Assembly (NCBI GenBank): GCA_946494435.1
Contig: CAMMBO010000059.1
Coordinates: 1-5,186 of the forward strand
Direction: 5' to 3'
Source of the DNA: an uncultured Mycoplasmatota bacterium
GTDB taxonomy: Bacteria; Bacillota_I; Bacilli_A; RF39; UBA660
Length of the DNA stretch: 5,186 bases
Shown here in pieces: positions 1 to 5,186 of this stretch (its first letter is position 1; each line of letters starts with the position of its first letter). The translations under genes were made by a program, and so were the position numbers. The notes beneath the pieces are model-generated. The model had not been told where the DNA came from. It worked only from the letters and a program-made list of their open reading frames with translations, and made no database searches.

Positions 1-2
1 AT

Positions 3-1073
3 CCTATTATTCTCTTTGATATTCCATTACTTATCTGTTATTACAAAAGAAAAATGTCTTTAGCAGTCTTTATATCATTAATATTAATTATTTATGAGAC
101 TCTATTCTTAGGTATTAATCCTTTATTCTTAGCCTTAGAATATAGTAGTTATTTAATAGTATATTCTCTACTAGTAAGAAGAAAACTAAAGCCAACTAAT
201 GTTGTTAACTATTTTATTATTATTAAAAGTTTTACACTATCTCTTGCCGTATTCTGGTTTATTAGTCCTGAAAAGACTTATACATCCAACTTGTTTTATA
301 TCTTTACTATTATAATAACTCTTTACTTTGTAACTAATATAATCATATCTATATTCGCTAAAGGAGAAAAAATAGTAGAGTTACATAATGATTTACAAAA
401 TATTGAAAAAGAAAAAGAACTAAGACGTTCCTTATTTAAAGTAACTCATGAAATAAAGAACCCTATCGCTGTTTGTAAAGGTTACCTAGATATGATAGAT
501 GTTAATGATAAGAAAAAAGTAAGTAAATATATTCCTATTATTAAAGATGAAATAACAAGGACTTTAATTTTAATGGATGACTTCTTGGATTATACTAAGA
601 TAAAGATAGAAAAAGAAGAAATGGATATAGTTATGTTACTAGAAGATTTAGAAGACTACTTAAAAGATTTATTTAAGAAAAATGGTATAAAGTCAGAGTT
701 TAATTTACCAGATGAAGATATTTATATAGAAGCAGACTATAATAGATTAAAACAAGTCTTTATTAATCTTTTAAAAAATGCTATTGAAGCGAAAGATAGT
801 AGTAAAAAAGAAAATATAATAAAAATAAGTTTAGAAAGTGATAATGAGTTTATGAAAATAATAATTGAAGATAATGGAGTAGGAATGGATAAGGATACTC
901 TAAATAATGTTAGTGAGATGTTTTTTACAACTAAAAGACGTGGTAGTGGCCTAGGTGTTAGTCTCTCTAAAGAGATAATAGAACAACATAATGGGACTAT
1001 TGTGTATAATTCAGTAAAAGGAGAAGGGACAAGAGTAATAGTTACTTTACCTAAAGAGATAAATATGGCATAA
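3..1073 (+). CDS. Multi-pass membrane sensor histidine kinase, 5'-truncated by the window edge
   Basis: Membrane sensor kinase that should autophosphorylate on His and pass the phosphate to a response regulator, which is not in this window. Residues are numbered from the ATG at 54. Hydrophobic segments lie at about 3-18, 21-42, 50-71 and 79-101. The dimerisation/phosphoacceptor helix carries H132 in an H box (THEIKNPIAV) at bases 447-449. The HATPase_c domain has the N box (RLKQVFINLLKNAIEA, N242), G1 (DNGVGM, 273-278), F box (MFFTTK, 289-294) and G2 (GSGLG, 297-301), so it looks catalytically intact. Codons upstream of 54 are open to base 3 and encode another hydrophobic stretch ending in YYKRK, and the ATG at 54 has no Shine-Dalgarno sequence. 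I therefore treat 54 as an internal Met of a longer protein. A membrane-embedded N-terminus without PAS or HAMP recalls KinB-type kinases, but no ligand or specific symbol can be assigned. Confidence 0.9.
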   Translation, partial: PIILFDIPLLICYYKRKMSLAVFISLILIIYETLFLGINPLFLALEYSSYLIVYSLLVRRKLKPTNVVNYFIIIKSFTLSLAVFWFISPEKTYTSNLFYIFTIIITLYFVTNIIISIFAKGEKIVELHNDLQNIEKEKELRRSLFKVTHEIKNPIAVCKGYLDMIDVNDKKKVSKYIPIIKDEITRTLILMDDFLDYTKIKIEKEEMDIVMLLEDLEDYLKDLFKKNGIKSEFNLPDEDIYIEADYNRLKQVFINLLKNAIEAKDSSKKENIIKISLESDNEFMKIIIEDNGVGMDKDTLNNVSEMFFTTKRRGSGLGVSLSKEIIEQHNGTIVYNSVKGEGTRVIVTLPKEINMA

Positions 1074-1080
1074 TATTATT

Positions 1081-1088
1081 GAAGTGAT
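1081..1088 (+). promoter_or_regulatory. Ribosome binding site of yqeK
   Basis: GAAGTGAT matches the extended anti-Shine-Dalgarno target GAGGTGAT with one mismatch. Its GAAG core ends 7 bases before the ATG at 1092. It supports that ATG as the start and supports translation from a message shared with the kinase gene. Confidence 0.6.
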
Positions 1089-1091
1089 AGT

Positions 1092-1661
1092 ATGTGGAAT
1101 ATAGAAGAAATAAAAAAAGATGTAAGAAGTAATTTATCGGATTATAGATATAATCATTCTCTTAGAGTTATGGAAGAAGCTGAAAAGTTAGCGCGACATT
1201 ATCATTGCAATGTCGAAAAATGTAAATTATGCGGTCTAACTCATGATATGTGTAAAGAGTTAAGAGATAAGGAAAATGAAGAGTTTATAAAGAAGTATAA
1301 TCTTTCTAAAGAGTTATTAAATCCTGAAAATAAAAATATTATTCATGGGGTTATCGCCTCTATTTTAGTTAAAGAAAAATATAACTTTACAGAAGATATG
1401 ACCTTAGCGATTAAATATCATACAACAGGTTATCCTAATATGGATTTACTTGCTAAGATTGTTTATTTAGCAGATAAAATAGAAAAGGGAAAAAACTATC
1501 CTGGTATAGAAGAAGAAAGACTTCTAGCATATCAAAACATTGATAAAGCGATTATTTTATGTCTTAATAATCAAATAAAACATTTAAAAGAAAAGAATAA
1601 AGTTATAAATAAAATGGGTTATGATACTCTAAAATTCTTAGAAGAAAATACTACTGATTGA
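1092..1661 (+). CDS. yqeK: YqeK: HD-domain symmetrical bis(5'-nucleosyl)-tetraphosphatase (Ap4A hydrolase)
   Basis: Cytosolic metal-dependent phosphohydrolase of 189 residues, close to the roughly 185-190 usual for YqeK. The family cleaves diadenosine tetraphosphate symmetrically to two ADP, limiting this stress-associated dinucleotide. Metal-ligand positions expected for the HD fold are all visible: H22 (RYNHSLRVM), H51-D52 (THDMCKE), H85 (IIHGVIA), H110 (KYHTTGYPNM) and D128 (VYLADKIE). The segment KIVYLADKIEKGKNYPGIEEER, read in parts, matches the YqeK signature of a Y-x-A-D-x-I-E motif followed by a Pro-Gly pair. The stop is TGA. In many Bacillota yqeK sits in nadD-yqeK-rsfS. Here a sensor kinase lies 18 bases upstream and a surface-protein unit with its own promoter lies downstream, so neither partner is adjacent. 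Co-transcription with the kinase is likely from the spacing. Confidence 0.93.
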   Translation: MWNIEEIKKDVRSNLSDYRYNHSLRVMEEAEKLARHYHCNVEKCKLCGLTHDMCKELRDKENEEFIKKYNLSKELLNPENKNIIHGVIASILVKEKYNFTEDMTLAIKYHTTGYPNMDLLAKIVYLADKIEKGKNYPGIEEERLLAYQNIDKAIILCLNNQIKHLKEKNKVINKMGYDTLKFLEENTTD

Positions 1662-1686
1662 AATATTTCTAAAATAATGCTACAAT
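1658..1686 (+). promoter_or_regulatory. Sigma-A type promoter with extended -10
   Basis: A -35 element TTGAAA (1658-1663) and a -10 element TACAAT (1681-1686) are separated by exactly 17 bases. A TGC directly before the -10 (1678-1680) makes an extended -10 (TGnTACAAT). Transcription should start near 1693, giving a leader of about 25 nt before the ATG at 1718. The -35 overlaps the TGA stop of yqeK, and there is no terminator between the two genes, so read-through from upstream may add to transcription. The match is better than chance promoter-like sequence usually gives, although AT-rich DNA produces false positives. Confidence 0.7.
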
Positions 1687-1697
1687 TTACTTAACTT

Positions 1698-1708
1698 GAA
1701 AGAGAGTG
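1698..1708 (+). promoter_or_regulatory. Ribosome binding site that sets the start at 1718
   Basis: The purine run GAAAGAGAGTG lies about 9-11 bases before the ATG at 1718. An in-frame GTG at 1706 would extend the protein by four residues (MCLI), but it lies inside this purine run and has no ribosome binding site of its own. The ATG at 1718 is therefore preferred. Confidence 0.55.
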
Positions 1709-1717
1709 TGTTTAATT

Positions 1718-2935
1718 ATGAATGAAAATACAAACGAAGAAAAAAAAGAAGAAAAAAAAGTTTCTGAAAATAAAGGTAAAGAAATAATAACTAATAATCC
1801 TAATCCTATTCCTCCTAAGCAAACAAAAAATAATAAAGATATAAAAAAGAAACTAATGAGAATGATGCTTATAGTAGTAGGAGTCTTAGTAATAATTTTA
1901 ATTATTATTTTAATAACGTCTTTATTTGGTAGTAGAGAAAAAAGTTATGAAGAAATAGAAACAGATTTAAAAAATGCTGCTATAGAATATTATAAAGTTC
2001 AAAGTGGACTTTTACCTAGGGAAGAAGGAGAAACTATCACTGTAAGAGCCAAAACATTAGCAGATGCTGAACTTATGAAACCATTAAGTGAACTTAGAGA
2101 AGGAGAAAGTTGTAGTGGGAGAGTAGAAGTCACTAAAGTTGGTGATAATATAATCTATACTCCATACCTTGATTGTGGAGAAAATTATACTACAAAAGAA
2201 TTATATAAAGCTGTTTTAGAACAAGGAATTGTAACATCAGGAAGTGGTTTATATGATTTAAATAGTGAAAAAGTATATAGAGGAGATAATGTTAATAATT
2301 ATGTTCAGTTAGACAAAGAGTTATTTAGAATAATTAAAGTAACTTCTGATAATAAGCTATTATTAATACTAAATGAAATGGATTCAACTTTATCAACATA
2401 TTATGATGATAGATATAATCAAGATAGATTATTTAATAGTGGCTTTAATGATTATAGAATTAGTAGAATTAATGATTATTTAGATGATCTATATAATAAT
2501 AAATTAGATATAACCTTATTAAGTAAAAATGATAAAGAAAAATTAACAAATTTTAATTTATGTATAGGTAAACGTACTCCAACTGAGACAGTTAATAATA
2601 ATAGTATAGAGTGTTCTGATGTTTTAGAAAATCAAATGATTGGTTTATTAACAGTTAGTGATTATATGAACGCTTCATTAGATGCTAATTGTAAAGCGAC
2701 TACTGACAGAAGTTGTCAAAATTATAATTATTTAAGATTAAGAAATACAGAATGGTGGTTAGTAACAGGCAATGCTCTTAATAATTATGAATCATATGTA
2801 GTTAAAAGTAATGGATATATAGAAGAAAATACATCATCAGGATATAAAAAAGTAAGACCAACTATTATGTTGAATAATAATGTTATGATTAAATCTGGTG
2901 ATGGAAGTGAGTCTAATCCATTTGTATTGAAATAA
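1718..2935 (+). CDS. Single-pass membrane-anchored extracellular protein with Cys pairs and a DUF6273-like C-terminus
   Basis: A 405-residue protein of unknown function. Residues 1-46 are charged and low-complexity (Lys/Glu/Asn/Pro-rich), end in a basic cluster and lack a cleavable signal peptide. One hydrophobic helix spans about 48-69, so the rest is probably outside the cell (type II topology). Residues 76-160 form a module beginning YEEIETDLKNAAIEYYKVQ, with a Cys pair (C132, C153); this helix start resembles pilin or pseudopilin-like stalk segments, but no prepilin cleavage site is visible. Residues 172-405 resemble the DUF6273-type surface domain: a repeated Asp/Tyr/Asn-rich middle, LLTVSDYMNA, RNTEWWLVTG, then VRPTIMLN and SGDGSESNPFVL at the extreme C-terminus. 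Four more cysteines (C282/C299 and C325/C333) suggest extracellular disulfides. It has its own promoter and is followed 9 bases later by a pyruvyl transferase gene. There is no LPXTG, SLH or enzymatic motif. Membrane anchoring is well supported; the domain assignment is from memory and tentative. Confidence 0.8.
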   Translation: MNENTNEEKKEEKKVSENKGKEIITNNPNPIPPKQTKNNKDIKKKLMRMMLIVVGVLVIILIIILITSLFGSREKSYEEIETDLKNAAIEYYKVQSGLLPREEGETITVRAKTLADAELMKPLSELREGESCSGRVEVTKVGDNIIYTPYLDCGENYTTKELYKAVLEQGIVTSGSGLYDLNSEKVYRGDNVNNYVQLDKELFRIIKVTSDNKLLLILNEMDSTLSTYYDDRYNQDRLFNSGFNDYRISRINDYLDDLYNNKLDITLLSKNDKEKLTNFNLCIGKRTPTETVNNNSIECSDVLENQMIGLLTVSDYMNASLDANCKATTDRSCQNYNYLRLRNTEWWLVTGNALNNYESYVVKSNGYIEENTSSGYKKVRPTIMLNNNVMIKSGDGSESNPFVLK

Positions 2936-2944
2936 GAAAGACCT

Positions 2945-4501
2945 ATGAAAATTGGCATTATTTCTATTAATATGTATTCAAAGTACTTAAACTTTGCTTG
3001 TCCTCTCCACACCTTTGCATTTCAACAATTCTTATTAAAGAAAGGGTATAATAATACAGTAATTAATTACCAGCCTATTTATTTTAATGGCTTTAATATG
3101 AAACACCCTTATACTTATTATAAAAACTGTTTAAAAACTTTAAAGAAAACTAATTCTTTGAAAATAAATAAAATAAAGGATTATGAACAAAAGAAAAAAG
3201 ATTTTAAAAAAATATATAAAGAAAGAGAAATAAGATATAATAAATTTCAAGACTTTATTGATAATAATTATATAAAAACAGAAAAATGTTATAACTCTGC
3301 TTCTTTAGAAGTAGAGTCTTTAGATTATGACTGCTATATTTGTGTAACAGATGTTATATGGAAAAATGAACCTCATGAAGGTTTTGATAGAGGCTTCTTT
3401 CTTGGAAGTACTTGTATGGAAAATAAATTAAAAATATCTTATGCTGCAAGTAGAGGAGTTAATTTTGCAAAGACTGAAGAAGAAACGAAAGAATTCTTTG
3501 ATTATATTAATGATATAGATTATATTTCAGTAAGGGAAGAAAGTTTAAAAAGATATATTGAAGAAAATTCTAATAAGAAAGCAACTGTAGTACTAGACCC
3601 AGTTCTATTACATAATGAGGACTTTTGGAGTAAATATGTAAGAAAACCAAAAGAAACAGAATATTTATTTTTGTATTATGTTGTAGAGAAAGCCTCTGAT
3701 ACAATAGAAGAAGCAATTAAATTTGCAATAAAACATAACTTAACTATTATAGAAGTAACAGATAGGCCATTAAAATATGGAAGAATACCTAAAAGTAGTA
3801 AAGTAAAATATAAATATTTATATGATATAGGATTAGAAGAGTGGTTAGGTTATATAAAATATGCAAGTTATATATTTACAAATTCATTTCATGGTTGCTG
3901 CTTTAGCATTATCTTCCAAAAGCACTTCTTTGTTGGCAAAAGAAATGGTGATAAAGTAACTCACTTATTAGAGATGTTTAATTTACAAAATCGTTATTTT
4001 AATAATAATATAGAAGTTTTATCTAATAATCCATCTATTAATTATGATAATGTCTCTAAAATATTAGAAGAAAAGAAAAATATATCAGAAAATTTTATTA
4101 TAAATGCTCTTAATAAAAAAGTAACAAAAGAAAAAGATTATAGTAAAGATAAGAAAAATCAAAGGTATAAGATGATATATGTTAATAAGAAAAGAAATAG
4201 TATTACTGATAAATTTAATGATATAGAAAGTTATGAGGTAGAAGAGAAACAATTAAACACTGGAGAAAATCTTCTTCTTCCTAATATGTTTAAAAGTAAT
4301 AAATATATTTTCTCTCATTGGATTATTTATATTCTAATTGATAAAGATTGGTTTTATTATATAAAAGATAAAAAAATAGTTAATGTAAAGGATTATAATA
4401 ACGAAGAATTATATGAGTTTTCAAGCAATGATTTAATTCCTTATTTTTCTGTAAATGGAATAAAAAAAGTAGTTGCAGAAGCGATATGGAAAGATAATTA
4501 A
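2945..4501 (+). CDS. Polysaccharide pyruvyl transferase family protein with C-terminal extension
   Basis: Family members (PF04230, CsaB-like) transfer pyruvate from phosphoenolpyruvate to a sugar as a ketal, adding negative charge to cell-wall or exopolysaccharide. The 518-residue protein starts with the fold's first strand (MKIGIISI), followed by NFACPLHTFAFQQFLLKKGY and VINYQP, where relatives usually have an N-Y-G-A type motif. Other family landmarks are YICVTDVIWKNE (131-142, the slot of the usual SDQVWN), LKISYAASRG (162-171), DYISVREESLKRY (192-204), VVLDPVLL (215-222), and YASYIFTNSFHGCCFSIIF (306-324) with the conserved SFHG histidine H316. No signal peptide or membrane helix is seen, so it should be cytosolic. 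Residues 60-105 form a Lys-rich helical insertion. Residues from about 390 to 518 are an extra C-terminal region, since the family is commonly near 350-400 residues. The gene starts 9 bases after the surface-protein stop, with only a weak purine-rich site (AAGAAAG), so the two are probably co-transcribed. Acceptor sugar is unknown. Confidence 0.85.
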   Translation: MKIGIISINMYSKYLNFACPLHTFAFQQFLLKKGYNNTVINYQPIYFNGFNMKHPYTYYKNCLKTLKKTNSLKINKIKDYEQKKKDFKKIYKEREIRYNKFQDFIDNNYIKTEKCYNSASLEVESLDYDCYICVTDVIWKNEPHEGFDRGFFLGSTCMENKLKISYAASRGVNFAKTEEETKEFFDYINDIDYISVREESLKRYIEENSNKKATVVLDPVLLHNEDFWSKYVRKPKETEYLFLYYVVEKASDTIEEAIKFAIKHNLTIIEVTDRPLKYGRIPKSSKVKYKYLYDIGLEEWLGYIKYASYIFTNSFHGCCFSIIFQKHFFVGKRNGDKVTHLLEMFNLQNRYFNNNIEVLSNNPSINYDNVSKILEEKKNISENFIINALNKKVTKEKDYSKDKKNQRYKMIYVNKKRNSITDKFNDIESYEVEEKQLNTGENLLLPNMFKSNKYIFSHWIIYILIDKDWFYYIKDKKIVNVKDYNNEELYEFSSNDLIPYFSVNGIKKVVAEAIWKDN

Positions 4502-4534
4502 TCGTTACTATTCACAGCCAAATAGAAAAAATAA

Positions 4535-4566
4535 AAGAAAGATATCCACAGTTGGATATTTTTCTT
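4535..4566 (+). terminator. Rho-independent terminator after the pyruvyl transferase gene
   Basis: The arms 4535-4547 and 4554-4566 pair over 13 bases with one G-T wobble, and A4548-T4553 can add a pair, leaving a four-base loop. The loop-proximal pairs include two G-C pairs. The 3' arm contains a run of five T (4559-4563), and an A-rich stretch precedes the 5' arm, so it may work in both directions. It starts 33 bases after the stop codon and closes the two-gene unit. Confidence 0.75.
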
Positions 4567-4604
4567 ATTGAAAAATAAAGGTTTTCGAGTGCGTGAAAAT
4601 AACT

Positions 4605-4613
4605 TTATCCACA
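4605..4613 (+). promoter_or_regulatory. Perfect consensus DnaA box (isolated)
   Basis: TTATCCACA is the exact high-affinity DnaA-binding 9-mer. Two weaker look-alikes on the same strand lie upstream: CTATTCACA at 4508-4516 and ATATCCACA at 4542-4550, the latter inside the terminator hairpin. There is no dnaA or dnaN gene nearby and no evident AT-rich unwinding array distinct from the generally AT-rich background, so this is not called an origin. It may be a DnaA titration or regulatory site, part of the insertion-sequence end, or chance. Confidence 0.4.
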
Positions 4614-4638
4614 TAATTAAAAACTTTAATAAAACCTA

Positions 4639-4667
4639 TTGCAATAAAGAAAAAAGTATGGTTTATT
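4639..4667 (+). promoter_or_regulatory. Possible promoter of the transposase gene
   Basis: TTGCAA (4639-4644) and TTTATT (4662-4667) are 17 bases apart, with TGG before the -10 giving an extended -10. Each hexamer matches the consensus at only four of six positions. The -35 sits inside the palindrome TATTGCAATA (4637-4646). It lies in the right place for the ATG at 4694, but the match is weak in such AT-rich DNA. Confidence 0.3.
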
Positions 4668-4693
4668 TTTACCTAGAAAGATGTTGGTAAAAT

Positions 4694-5186
4694 ATGAGAG
4701 ATTTAACAAAAGAAGATATAAGAAATAGATTTACAATAAAAGAATATGAAAGATATAATAATGAGCTTAGAAGTAAATATAATGCACTATCTTTAGAACA
4801 TTCAAGAGTATTAAAACAACAAGATGGTATAATCAAAAAACAAGTTGAACAAAAAACAAAAGAAATTAGAAAAGAGTTAAAAGAAAAAGATAAAATCATC
4901 GATAGTAAAAATAAAGAACTTGAAGAAAAAAATAAGGAAATAGAAGCCTTAAAAGAAAAACTAGTTAAGATGCAAATGAAACTTGATACTGATTCAACTA
5001 ATTCAGGAATACCTACATCAAAAACTGCTATAGGAAAAAAGAAATATATACCAAATACGAGGGAAAAAACAGATAAGAATATAGGTGGTCAAAAAGGACA
5101 TAAAAAACATCAATTAAAACCATTTAAAGAGGAAGAAGCTACTGAGATATTTGAGTATATTGCAAGTGAATGTAATAAATGTCATA
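4694..5186 (+). CDS. IS66-family transposase (TnpC-like), N-terminal part, cut by the right edge
   Basis: The first 164 codons of an insertion-sequence transposase; the frame runs open off the window. A TAA sits in frame at 4688-4690, so ATG 4694 is the first possible Met start; GAAAG at 4676-4680 is a weak ribosome site. Residues about 20-98 are Lys/Glu-rich with heptad-like spacing, the coiled coil or leucine-zipper region typical of IS66 transposases. Then come DSTNSGIPTSK (100-110), in the slot of the family's NSS-P-PS motif, and GGQKGHKKHQL (131-141), matching the family's GGQ-GH-G motif. C160 and C163 (ASECNKCH) begin the zinc-binding zf-IS66 segment. The catalytic DDE domain would lie outside. 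No tnpA or tnpB partner precedes it, which fits the ISBst12-type subgroup carrying only the large transposase. Whether it is intact cannot be judged. Confidence 0.85.
   Translation, partial: MRDLTKEDIRNRFTIKEYERYNNELRSKYNALSLEHSRVLKQQDGIIKKQVEQKTKEIRKELKEKDKIIDSKNKELEEKNKEIEALKEKLVKMQMKLDTDSTNSGIPTSKTAIGKKKYIPNTREKTDKNIGGQKGHKKHQLKPFKEEEATEIFEYIASECNKCH
4694..5186 (+). mobile_element. IS66-family insertion sequence, partial; left boundary unresolved
   Basis: The minimum extent is the transposase reading frame. The left terminal inverted repeat should lie between the terminator (ending at 4566) and 4694, but it cannot be fixed without the right end for comparison, and no target duplication can be identified. 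The stretch 4567-4693 holds an imperfect hairpin (4577-4606), the DnaA box and the palindrome TATTGCAATA. Confidence 0.55.

Noticed and set aside
54..1661. Reassigned genetic code of Mycoplasma type
   Set aside because: yqeK terminates at a TGA exactly at the expected family length, and tryptophan is written TGG throughout.
1706..1717. GTG start for the surface protein at 1706
   Set aside because: It overlaps the purine-rich ribosome binding site and has no site of its own; the ATG at 1718 is properly spaced.
2785..3012. Minus-strand 75-residue open frame
   Set aside because: It lies antisense across the end of the surface-protein gene and the start of the pyruvyl transferase gene, both well supported. 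It has no recognisable domain and is best explained as a shadow frame.
4637..4673. Second terminator upstream of the transposase
   Set aside because: The AAACC/GGTTT arms are short, separated by a long AT-rich loop, and the stem would be unstable; the region reads better as a weak promoter.
4502..4693. Replication origin
   Set aside because: One perfect DnaA box and two weak ones are not enough: there is no dnaA, dnaN, rpmH or plasmid rep gene, no clustered perfect boxes and no distinct unwinding element.
4669..4899. Minus-strand 76-residue open frame rich in Phe/Leu/Ser
   Set aside because: It is the reverse complement of the Lys/Glu-rich coiled-coil codons of the IS66 transposase; the hydrophobic composition is an artefact of that bias.

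Overview
The window is about 26-28% G+C by eye and uses A/T-ending codons. TGA is a true stop: yqeK ends on it, and Trp is encoded by TGG, including a Trp-Trp pair in the third gene. This points to a low-GC Bacillota or Mycoplasmatota-like bacterium with the standard bacterial code, for example an uncultured gut Bacilli lineage, rather than a Mycoplasma-type genome with reassigned TGA. The taxonomic call is inference.

Every gene I can support reads on the + strand. (1) Bases 3-1073: the C-terminal part of a multi-pass membrane sensor histidine kinase. Its reading frame is open to the left edge, so its start lies outside. (2) Bases 1092-1661: yqeK, an HD-domain Ap4A hydrolase, 18 bases downstream and probably on the same transcript. 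(3) A well-formed promoter with an extended -10 element overlaps the yqeK stop codon and starts a new unit. (4) Bases 1718-2935: a single-pass membrane-anchored protein with a cysteine-containing extracellular part and a C-terminal domain resembling DUF6273. (5) Bases 2945-4501: a divergent polysaccharide pyruvyl transferase with an unassigned C-terminal extension, starting 9 bases after the previous stop. (6) A strong intrinsic terminator hairpin at 4535-4566. (7) A short intergenic stretch with a perfect DnaA-box sequence. (8) From 4694 to the right edge: the N-terminal part of an IS66-family transposase, cut by the window.

The window therefore holds one complete transcription unit (promoter, surface-protein gene, pyruvyl-transferase gene, terminator) between a signalling/nucleotide-metabolism pair and an insertion sequence. 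The unit looks like a small cell-envelope module: a surface-displayed anchored protein beside an enzyme expected to pyruvylate a cell-wall or surface glycan. A functional link between the two products is inferred only from adjacency. I see no tRNA, rRNA, CRISPR array or riboswitch, and no credible minus-strand gene.
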